Source: Aquibium sp. A9E412 (GTDB lineage Bacteria > Pseudomonadota > Alphaproteobacteria > Rhizobiales > Rhizobiaceae). From it: a stretch of DNA of 64,000 nucleotides. The stretch covers positions 37,307-101,306 of the forward strand of contig NZ_JAOAOP010000009.1 in the NCBI RefSeq assembly GCF_030398335.1. Reading direction: 5' to 3'. Below, piece by piece: positions 53,603-64,000 of this stretch. Made by a program: the position numbers and the translations under genes. The first letter of the stretch is position 1; each line of letters begins with the position of its first letter. The notes below the pieces were generated by a model. That model did no database searches. It was not told the origin of the DNA and was given only the letters and a program-made list of their open reading frames with translations.

Positions 53603-54889
53603 ATGCATTACCAGTCCCCCATCTCCCCCGGCGTCTCCTGGTACGAGGCCTCGGTCGGCGCGCGCCCCGAATACGACCCGCTCGACGGCGACACCGCCTG
53701 CGACGTGGTGATCGTCGGCGGCGGCTTCACCGGGCTTTCGGCCGCCGCGCATCTGGCCAAGGCGGGCGTCTCGGTGGTGCTCGTCGAGGCGCACCGCTTC
53801 GGCGACGGCGCCTCGGGGCGCAACGGCGGCCAGCTCAACACCGGCCAGCGCGCCTGGCCGGAGGAGCTGGAGGCCGAGCTCGGATTTGCCCGCAGCAAGG
53901 CGCTGTTCGACCTGGCCGAGGAGGCCAAGGCGCATCTGCTCGACTTCTCCGCCGCGCACGGCATCGAGATCGACTACGTGCCGGGGCACCTGTCGGTGGC
54001 GCACAAGCCGCGCCTGCTCGACGACTACCGCGCCCATGTCGACATCGCCGCCGAGCGCTACGGCTATCCGCATCTGGCCTTCATGGACGCGGCCGAAACG
54101 GCCGAGCGGCTCGGCTCGGCGCGCTACCACGGCGGCGTGCGCGACACGGGAACCGGGCACATCCACCCGCTCAAGCTGCTGGTCGGCACCGCCCGCGTGG
54201 CGGCGCAGGCGGGCGCGCGGCTGTGCGAGCGGACGCCGGCGCGCGCGGTGTCGGCCGAGGGCGGCCGGGTGCGGGTGACGACGCCGCACGGCACGATCAC
54301 CGCCGCGCGCGGGCTGATCGCCACCAACGCGCATGGCGGCACGCTCGAGCCGGCTTCGGCCGCGCACATCATGCCGATCGGCTCCTTCATCGGCGCCACC
54401 GCGCCGCTCGGCGCCGACAGCCCGGTGCTGCCGGGCGGCGAGAGCGTCGACGATTCGCGCTTCGTGGTGCGCTACTTCCGCCGCACGCGGGACGGCCGGC
54501 TCCTGTTCGGCGGCCGCGAGGTCTATTCCACGCAGGACCCGCAGGACATGACGGCGGCGATCCGCCGGCAGATCGCCGAGGTCTATCCGGCGCTCGCCGA
54601 GGTCGCGCTGACGCATGCCTGGGGCGGCTATGTCGGCATCACCCTGCCGCGAAAGCCCTTCGTGCGCGAGGTGATGCCCAACGTGATCTCGGCCGGCGGC
54701 TGGTCCGGCCACGGCGTCATGCTGTCGAACTTCTCCGGCCGGCTCTACGCCGAGGCGGTGGCGGGCAACCGCGACCGGCTGGCCATGCTGGAGGCGCTCG
54801 ACGTGCCGGCCTTTCCCGGCGGCCGGCGGCTGCGCCCGGCACTGCTCTTCCTGGCGCTCAACTGGTACGCCCTGCGCGACCGCTTCTGA
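53603..54889 (+). CDS. puuB: FAD-dependent gamma-glutamylputrescine oxidase-type protein
   Basis: A 428-residue flavoenzyme of the DAO/PuuB family. FAD-binding VVIVGGGFTGLSAAAHLAKAG at about residues 34-54; SGRNGGQLNTGQR at about 73-85, the conserved RNGGQ of PuuB; and a late WGGYVGITLPRKPFV block, then SAGGWSGHGVMLSNFSG near the C-terminus. PuuB oxidises gamma-glutamylputrescine to the aldehyde. It lies 100 bases after the second GS-like gene; the substrate amine is inferred from this pairing. Confidence 0.92.
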   Translation: MHYQSPISPGVSWYEASVGARPEYDPLDGDTACDVVIVGGGFTGLSAAAHLAKAGVSVVLVEAHRFGDGASGRNGGQLNTGQRAWPEELEAELGFARSKALFDLAEEAKAHLLDFSAAHGIEIDYVPGHLSVAHKPRLLDDYRAHVDIAAERYGYPHLAFMDAAETAERLGSARYHGGVRDTGTGHIHPLKLLVGTARVAAQAGARLCERTPARAVSAEGGRVRVTTPHGTITAARGLIATNAHGGTLEPASAAHIMPIGSFIGATAPLGADSPVLPGGESVDDSRFVVRYFRRTRDGRLLFGGREVYSTQDPQDMTAAIRRQIAEVYPALAEVALTHAWGGYVGITLPRKPFVREVMPNVISAGGWSGHGVMLSNFSGRLYAEAVAGNRDRLAMLEALDVPAFPGGRRLRPALLFLALNWYALRDRF

Positions 54890-54927
54890 CTGCCCGGCGG
54901 CCGGCGCACGCGCGGCCGCACCCGGCC

Positions 54928-56700
<1,773 letters not shown>

Positions 56701-56770
56701 GCGGCAGGGTCCGGCGTGCGGCGCGAAAGCGCGGGATGGCGGGGCGGCGGGAACACGGGCGGGCGGCGCG

Positions 56771-57520
56771 TCAGATGCAGCGCCCGCCGTCGACCTCGAG
56801 GGCGACGCCGGTGATGAACTCCGCCTCGTCGGAGGCGAGCCAGAGCGCCGCATTGGCGATGTCGAGCGGCGTCGACAGGCGGCCGAGCGGCACCGAGGCA
56901 CGGAACTGGGCGCGCCGCTCCGGCGTGTCCTCGCCGAGGAACAGGCCGAGCATGCCGGTCTCGCCGGCGACCGGGCACAGGCAGTTGACGCGGATCTTCT
57001 TGGGCGCCAGCTCGACGGCCATCGACTTGGTGGCGGTGATCGCCCAGCCCTTCGAGGCGTTGTACCAGGTCAGCCCGGGGCGCGGCCGCAGCCCGGCCGT
57101 CGAGGCGGTGGTGATGATCGAGCCGCCGCCCTGGCGCTCCATCACCGGCACCACGGCGAGCGCGGTGTGATAGATCGCCTTCATGTTGACGGCTGCGATC
57201 AGGTCGAAGGTCGGCTCGTCGACCTCGAGCATGTCGCCGTTAGCATGGGTGAAGCCGGCATTGTTGACCATGATGTCGAGACGGCCGTGCGCGTCGAGCG
57301 CGGCCGCCACCATCGCCTCGATCTCGTCCTTCTGGGTGACGTCGGCCTTCACCGCGATCGCCGCCGCGCCGATGTCGCGCGCCACGCGCTCGGCCCCCTT
57401 GCCGTTCAGGTCGGCGACGACGACGCGCGCGCCCTCCTCGGCGAAGCGCCGGGCCATGCCCTCGCCGAAGCCCGAGGCCGCGCCCGTGACGACGGCCACC
57501 TTGTCCTTGAGACGGTTCAT
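56771..57520 (-). CDS. Short-chain dehydrogenase/reductase
   Basis: A 249-residue NAD(P)-dependent SDR. Cofactor loop [12 protein letters not shown] at residues 12-23, NNAG at about 86-89, catalytic Ser in [10 protein letters not shown] and Tyr-x3-Lys in WYNASKGWA (about 153-161). An Asp at the end of beta-2 ([10 protein letters not shown]) suggests NAD rather than NADP. Substrate unknown. Same strand as ALDH and the SLC13 transporter. Confidence 0.94.
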   Translation of the reverse strand: MNRLKDKVAVVTGAASGFGEGMARRFAEEGARVVVADLNGKGAERVARDIGAAAIAVKADVTQKDEIEAMVAAALDAHGRLDIMVNNAGFTHANGDMLEVDEPTFDLIAAVNMKAIYHTALAVVPVMERQGGGSIITTASTAGLRPRPGLTWYNASKGWAITATKSMAVELAPKKIRVNCLCPVAGETGMLGLFLGEDTPERRAQFRASVPLGRLSTPLDIANAALWLASDEAEFITGVALEVDGGRCI

Positions 57521-57589
57521 CCGGCCTCCTTGCCGATCTGCGCCCGCGCGGGCCGGTTGCGCCCGTCGCAGCGACGGTGGATGCGTTCG

Positions 57590-57672
57590 AGGAAATGCAG
57601 GCCGGCTCCAACGCGTTCTCCTGGCGCGTTGCCGGATGGCGAGCCGGCGTCCACGTCGCCCGGAAACGCCTT
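57590..57672. repeat. Dispersed intergenic repeat copy
   Basis: Read in reverse it is GGCGTTTCCGGGCGACGTGGACGCCGGCTCGCCATCCGGCAACGCG, parallel to the copies at about 14457 and 22770. It lies between the aldehyde dehydrogenase and SDR genes and reaches the dehydrogenase stop codon. Confidence 0.65.
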
Positions 57673-59146
57673 AGCCATGGTTGAAGACGACCGTCTTGGT
57701 GGCCGACATGTCGAACAGCGCCTCGAAGCCCTTCTCGCGGCCGTGGCCGGACTTCTTGAAGCCGCCGAAGGGCAGTTCGATGCCGCCGCCCGCGCCGTAG
57801 CCGTTGACGAACACCTGGCCGGCGCGCACCCGCTTGGCGACGCGGTGCTGGCGGCCGCCGTCGCGCGTCCACACGCCGGCGACCAGGCCGAACTCGGTGG
57901 CGTTGGCAAGCCGCACCGCGTCGGCCTCGTCGTCGAAGGCCATCAGCGACAGGACCGGGCCGAACACCTCCTCCTGGGCGACCGCCGCGGCGGGATCGAC
58001 GCTGCCGAACAGCACCGGCGCCTGGTAGAAGCCGGCGGCCGGCGCCGCCGCGTCGACGCTGCCGCGCGCCAGAACGGCGACTCCCGCCTCCTCGGCCGCC
58101 GCGACATAGCCGGCGACGCGCTCGGCCTGGCGCGCGTTGATCATCGGCCCGAGGTCGAGGTCGGCGTCGTGCGGCCCGGCGACGAGGGCGGCGAAGCGCC
58201 CGGCGAGGCCGGCGGCGACCGCCTCGTAGACCGGCCGCTCGACCAGGATGCGGCTGCCGGCCGAGCAGGTCTGGCCGCCGTTCTGGATGATGGCGTTGAC
58301 GAGCACCGGCAGCGCGGCCTCGAGATCGGCGTCGGCGAAGACGATCTGCGGCGACTTGCCGCCGAGCTCCATGGTGACGCCGCGGTTGTTGACGGCGGCG
58401 GCCTGCTGGATCGCCGTGCCGGTGACCGGCGAGCCGGTGAAGGTGACGTAGTCGACAAGCGGATGGCGCGACAGCGCCGCCCCGGCCTCGGCGCCGAAGC
58501 CGGTGACCACGTTGAAGACGCCGGCCGGAAAGCCCGCCTCGAGCGCCAGCTCGGCGATGCGGATCGCCGTCAGCGAGGCGTCCTCGGCCGGCTTGACCAC
58601 CAGCGTGTTGCCCATGGCGAGCGCGGCGCCGGCGACGCGGGCCAGGATCTGCAGCGGATAGTTCCACGGGATGATGCCGGCGACCACGCCGTGCGGCTCG
58701 CGCAGGGTGAGCGCGGTGTAGCCGTCGAGGAAGGGGATCGTGTCGCCGTGCACCTTGTCGGCCGCGCCGCCGTAGAACTCGTAGTAGCGCATCGTCGCCG
58801 TCACGTCGGCGCGGCCCTGGCGGGCCGGCTTGCCGGTGTCGCGCGATTCCAGCGCGGCGAGCTCGTCGGCGTTGTCCTCGACGAGCCGGAACAGCCGGGT
58901 CAGGCAGCGGCCGCGCTCGACCGCCGGCATGCGGCTCCACGGGCCCTCGTCGAAGGCCGTGCGCGCGGCGCGCACCGCGCGGTCGACGTCGGCGTCGCCG
59001 GAGGCCGGAATCGAGGCGAACACCGCGCCATCCGACGGCGACACGACGTCGATGCGGCGGCCCGACAGGGCGTCGACCGCCTGGCCGTCGATCACCTGCA
59101 TGAAGGCGCGGCCCTCGGCCACGGTGCGCGAAAGCGGCGTTCCCAT
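57671..59146 (-). CDS. NAD-dependent aldehyde dehydrogenase
   Basis: A 491-residue ALDH. Catalytic Cys in [11 protein letters not shown] (about residue 299), catalytic Glu in [14 protein letters not shown] (about 265), and the nucleotide segment [15 protein letters not shown]. The ending [17 protein letters not shown] is similar to PuuC/gamma-glutamyl-gamma-aminobutyraldehyde dehydrogenase and betaine-aldehyde types. It may serve the Puu route, but that is inference. The start may be this ATG or the one 15 codons later. Confidence 0.93.
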   Translation of the reverse strand: MGTPLSRTVAEGRAFMQVIDGQAVDALSGRRIDVVSPSDGAVFASIPASGDADVDRAVRAARTAFDEGPWSRMPAVERGRCLTRLFRLVEDNADELAALESRDTGKPARQGRADVTATMRYYEFYGGAADKVHGDTIPFLDGYTALTLREPHGVVAGIIPWNYPLQILARVAGAALAMGNTLVVKPAEDASLTAIRIAELALEAGFPAGVFNVVTGFGAEAGAALSRHPLVDYVTFTGSPVTGTAIQQAAAVNNRGVTMELGGKSPQIVFADADLEAALPVLVNAIIQNGGQTCSAGSRILVERPVYEAVAAGLAGRFAALVAGPHDADLDLGPMINARQAERVAGYVAAAEEAGVAVLARGSVDAAAPAAGFYQAPVLFGSVDPAAAVAQEEVFGPVLSLMAFDDEADAVRLANATEFGLVAGVWTRDGGRQHRVAKRVRAGQVFVNGYGAGGGIELPFGGFKKSGHGREKGFEALFDMSATKTVVFNHG

Positions 59147-59324
59147 TCGGCTATCGTCTCCGTCTTGCCCCCGCCGGCAAGGCTCCTATCCTTGCCCGCG
59201 TGGCTACGAGAAGCGCAGCGCCGCGTTCAGTGTCAAGCGCCGACAGGGCAAAACGCGGCACTGGCCATTCTAAATCGATTAGATTATAGCCGCCCGCAAT
59301 GCCCATCCGCGGCCCGGAGTTCGC

Positions 59325-60797
59325 ATGACCGCCAAGACGATTCCCGTCGACCCGTTCGACCTGGTGGTGTTCGGCGCCACCGGCGACCTGGCCGAGCGCA
59401 AGCTGATCCCGGCGCTCTACCAGCGCCAGCGCGCCGGCCAGTTCTCCGAGCCGACCCGCATCTTCGGCGCCTCGCGCTCGCGGCTCGACGACGAGGCCTA
59501 CCGCGCCTTCGCGCGCCAGGCGATCGCCGATCACGTGCCGGCCGACCAGGTGGAGGCCGACCAGGTGGAGCGCTTCGTGGCGCGGCTCGGCTACGTGCCG
59601 GTCGACGCCAGCGCCGGCACCGGCTTCGACGCGCTGGCCGCGGCGATCGGCGACAGCGCGGCCGTGCGCGCCTTCTATCTGGCGGTGGCGCCCGGCCTCT
59701 ACGGCGCCATCGCCGAGCGGCTCGCGGCGCACCGGCTGGTCGCGCCGACCTCGCGCATCGTGGTGGAAAAGCCGATCGGCCGCAGCCTGGAATCGGCCTG
59801 CGCGCTGAACGATGCCATCGGCCGGGTGTTCGACGAGCACCGCATCTTCCGCATCGACCACTACCTCGGCAAGGAGACGGTGCAGAACCTGATGGCGCTG
59901 CGCTTCGCCAATGCGCTGTTCGAGCCGCTGTGGAACTCCGCCCATGTCGACCACGTGCAGATCACGGTCGCCGAGGCGGTCGGGCTCGAGGGCCGCGCCG
60001 ACTACTACGACACCGCCGGCGCGCTGCGCGACATGGTGCAGAACCACATCCTGCAGCTTCTGTGCCTGGTGGCGATGGAGGCGCCGTCGTCGCTCGACGC
60101 CGACGAGCTGCGCGACGAGAAGCTGAAGGTGCTGCGCGCGCTGACGCCGATCGACGGCGGCAACGCCGCGCGGCTGACCGTGCGCGGCCAGTACCGCGCC
60201 GGCGCCTCGGCCGGCGGCGCCGTCAAGGGCTACGCCCAGGAGCTCGAGAACGGCGCCAGCGACACCGAGACCTTCGTCGCGCTGAAGGCGGAGATCGCCA
60301 ACTGGCGCTGGGCCGGCGTGCCGTTCTACCTGCGCACCGGCAAGCGGCTGGCGAGCCGCGTGTCGGAGATCGTCATCCAGTTCAAGCCGATCCCGCACTC
60401 GATCTTCGGCGAGGCGGCCGGGCCGGTCTATGCCAACCAGCTCGTCATCCGGCTGCAGCCCGACGAGGGCGTCAAGCAGTGGATCATGATCAAGGACCCG
60501 GGGCCCGGCGGCATGCGGCTGCGGCACATGCCGCTCGACATGAGCTTCGCCGACTCCTTCAACGTGCGCAATCCCGACGCCTACGAGCGGCTGGTGATGG
60601 ACGTGGTGCGCGGCAACCAGACGCTGTTCATGCGCCGCGACGAGGTCGAGGCGGCCTGGCGCTGGATCGACCCCATCCTCGCCGCCTGGGAGGACAACGG
60701 CCAGACCGTGCAGGGCTACACCGCCGGCACCTGGGGCCCGTCGGCCTCGATCGCGCTGATCGAGCGCGACGGGCGCACCTGGCACGAGAGCGTCTAG
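59325..60797 (+). CDS. zwf: Glucose-6-phosphate 1-dehydrogenase
   Basis: A 490-residue enzyme oxidising glucose-6-phosphate to the lactone with NADP. NADP loop [20 protein letters not shown] at residues 13-32; the catalytic [14 protein letters not shown] at about 178-191 with the His-Asp pair and Lys; the late [10 protein letters not shown]. Full length. First gene of the operon zwf-pgl-edd. Upstream, an AT-rich AATCGATT palindrome (59273-59280) lies between it and the divergent ALDH gene and may be an operator. Confidence 0.97.
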   Translation: MTAKTIPVDPFDLVVFGATGDLAERKLIPALYQRQRAGQFSEPTRIFGASRSRLDDEAYRAFARQAIADHVPADQVEADQVERFVARLGYVPVDASAGTGFDALAAAIGDSAAVRAFYLAVAPGLYGAIAERLAAHRLVAPTSRIVVEKPIGRSLESACALNDAIGRVFDEHRIFRIDHYLGKETVQNLMALRFANALFEPLWNSAHVDHVQITVAEAVGLEGRADYYDTAGALRDMVQNHILQLLCLVAMEAPSSLDADELRDEKLKVLRALTPIDGGNAARLTVRGQYRAGASAGGAVKGYAQELENGASDTETFVALKAEIANWRWAGVPFYLRTGKRLASRVSEIVIQFKPIPHSIFGEAAGPVYANQLVIRLQPDEGVKQWIMIKDPGPGGMRLRHMPLDMSFADSFNVRNPDAYERLVMDVVRGNQTLFMRRDEVEAAWRWIDPILAAWEDNGQTVQGYTAGTWGPSASIALIERDGRTWHESV

Positions 60798-60800
60798 CCG

Positions 60801-61519
60801 ATGGCCGCCGCCCTCGCCTGGCACGAGCACGCCACGCCCGCCGCGCTGGCCGAGGCGCTGGCCGGCGCCGTCGCCCGCACGCTCGACGCGGCGGTCGCCG
60901 CGCGCGGCGCCGCGCTGCTCGTGGTGTCGGGCGGCACGACGCCGGTGCGCCTGTTCCAGGCGCTGTCGCGCAAGCCGCTCGCCTGGGAGAAGGTGACGGT
61001 GACGCTCGCCGACGAGCGCTGCGTGGCGCCGGATTCGGAGCGCTCGAACGCGCGGCTGGTCGCCCAGCACCTGCTGCAGAACCGCGCCGCGCGCGCCGGC
61101 TTCGTGCCGCTGTGCGACGACGGCGCCGAGCCGGCGGCGGCGGCCGCCGCGGCCGACCGCCGGCTGACCGGGCTCGCCTGGCCGGCCGACGTCATGCTGC
61201 TGGGCATGGGCACGGACGGCCACACCGCCTCGCTGTTTCCCGGCGCCGAGGGGCTCGAGGCGATGTTCGCCGAGCGCGACGGCGCGGCCGTGTGGCCGGT
61301 CGCCGCCCCCGGCGCCGGCGAGCCGCGGCTGACGCTCGCGCCGCGGCTGATCGCCGGCGCGCGCTTCAAGGCGCTGCACATCGAGGGGGCGGACAAGAAG
61401 GAGGCGCTGAAGGCGACGCTGGCGCGTGCGGCGCCGCCCTTCCTGCCGGTGCGCCGCGTCCTCGAAATGGCCACCGGCGAGGTCCATATTCACTGGGCAC
61501 CGCGAAAGGACAGCCGAGC

Positions 61520-61523
<4 letters not shown>
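60801..61523 (+). CDS. pgl: 6-phosphogluconolactonase
   Basis: A 240-residue lactonase of the glucosamine-6-phosphate isomerase-like family: [16 protein letters not shown] (residues 35-50), [22 protein letters not shown] at about 64-85, and [18 protein letters not shown] at about 133-150. It hydrolyses 6-phosphogluconolactone. It starts 3 bases after zwf and overlaps edd by 4 bases. Confidence 0.96.
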
Positions 61524-63346
<1,823 letters not shown>

Positions 63347-63434
63347 CCGGCCGACGCCGCGCGCCGGCCTGCGCCATCGGCCCCGCCTCCCCGGTCGCAA
63401 TCAAGCCAACCGCGCGGCGCGCGCCCGCCTATCC

Positions 63435-63448
63435 TTGAGGCAGCGCAA
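63435..63448. promoter_or_regulatory. Candidate FNR-type box upstream of the universal stress gene
   Basis: TTGAGGCAGCGCAA fits TTG-N8-CAA and shares the right half CAGCGCAA with the box before nosR. It lies 113 bases before the usp start. Weak on its own. Confidence 0.3.
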
Positions 63449-63560
63449 AGCGATCGGCACGCCTTCGGTGCAGGGTCGGGCGAATCGTTCGCCCGCCCGC
63501 GCGGCGCGGCGAGCCGACGAACCGCCGGTGCCGGCGGCGCCGAACGCAGAGGAGGGAAGC

Positions 63561-63974
63561 ATGTACAAGAAGATCATCGTCCCGGTCGACCTGGCCCACG
63601 CGGACAAGCTCGACAAGGCGCTGGCGACGGCGGCGGATCTGGCCAAGCACTACGGCGCGGAGCTGTGCTGCGTCGGCGTCACGGCGGCCGCGCCGAGCGC
63701 TGTGGCGCACAATCCGAAGGAGTTCGGCGAGCGCCTCGAGGCCTTCGCCAAGGACTGCGGCGCCCGCCACGGCGTGACGATGACCGCGCGGACGGTCGAG
63801 AGCCACGACCCGGCGCGCGACGTCGACGAGGCGCTCGACAAGGCGGTGCATGCCGAGGGCGCCGATCTGGTGGTGATGGCCTCGCACGTGCCGACCTTCG
63901 CCGACCACATCTTCGCCTCGCGCGCCGGCTGGCTCGCCTCGCACACCGACACGTCGGTGTTCGTCGTGCGCTGA
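63561..63974 (+). CDS. Universal stress protein (UspA family)
   Basis: A 137-residue UspA-fold protein: [20 protein letters not shown] at the start, helical centre, and the end [21 protein letters not shown], then [11 protein letters not shown]. The typical ATP-binding GxxGxxG is replaced by [15 protein letters not shown], as in the UspFG-like subgroup. Such proteins respond to starvation, oxygen limitation and other stress. Ribosome site GGAGGGAAGC is strong. Confidence 0.93.
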   Translation: MYKKIIVPVDLAHADKLDKALATAADLAKHYGAELCCVGVTAAAPSAVAHNPKEFGERLEAFAKDCGARHGVTMTARTVESHDPARDVDEALDKAVHAEGADLVVMASHVPTFADHIFASRAGWLASHTDTSVFVVR

Positions 63975-64000
63975 CGGCCGCAGCGCGGCGGCATCGGCCG

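Overview
This window reads as the chromosome of a GC-rich alphaproteobacterium, most likely Hyphomicrobiales (Rhizobiales). The signs are the gene order murA / DUF2948 / hisD / UPF0262 / low-Mr phosphatase / infA / maf / yacG, the Lrp-linked single-chain indolepyruvate ferredoxin oxidoreductase, clade I (Tat-exported) nosZ with nosX, and a short intergenic palindromic repeat family of the rhizobial type. Genus cannot be read from the sequence.

Layout. (1) 0.2-10.1 kb: a complete nitrous oxide reductase operon nosR-nosZ-nosD-nosF-nosY-nosL-nosX on the + strand, with a divergent ferritin-like diiron protein sharing its upstream region. (2) 10.3-21 kb: accessory, lower-GC material: a PAS/GAF/GGDEF/EAL protein, small stress-type proteins (DUF2945, DUF488), an orphan PTS EIIA domain, a small zinc-ribbon ORF coupled to an MscS channel, a decayed IS3-family insertion sequence, a frameshifted small gene, a DUF6455 protein and an MFS transporter. 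(3) 21.3-27.8 kb: a nucleoside hydrolase and then a same-strand run built around an ECF42-type sigma factor with its YCII/DGPF partner, a RibD-like reductase, two VOC/PhnB proteins, a secreted alpha/beta hydrolase and a small membrane protein. (4) 28.1-34.9 kb: tRNA-Phe, then the conserved core block yacG to murA, and tRNA-Thr; downstream of yacG lies a degenerate partial duplication of that gene. (5) 34.9-40.8 kb: indolepyruvate ferredoxin oxidoreductase with divergent Lrp regulator, a SAF-domain oxidoreductase and a GFA-family protein. (6) 40.9-54.9 kb: polyamine uptake (PotFGHI type) and two glutamine-synthetase-like gamma-glutamylation enzymes plus a PuuB-type oxidase, interrupted by acylphosphatase, a quinone-reductase-like enzyme, and the glyoxylate-shunt gene aceA with a divergent RamB/ScfR-type regulator. 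(7) 54.9-64 kb: a SLC13 transporter / SDR / aldehyde dehydrogenase set, the Entner-Doudoroff operon zwf-pgl-edd and a universal stress protein.

How the parts fit. The nos operon gives terminal N2O respiration: NosZ reduces N2O, NosDFY and NosL supply copper and sulfur for CuZ, and NosR with the flavin transferase NosX feeds electrons. The Pot/Puu genes are predicted to import putrescine-like amines and degrade them through gamma-glutamyl intermediates, and the nearby aldehyde dehydrogenase could serve the same route. The acetate (aceA) and sugar acid (zwf-pgl-edd) genes are central carbon functions. Base composition rises clearly to the right of about 22-28 kb, so the nos-containing left part may be a more recently acquired or more variable segment whose right edge lies on the 3' side of tRNA-Phe; no integrase was found to confirm this.
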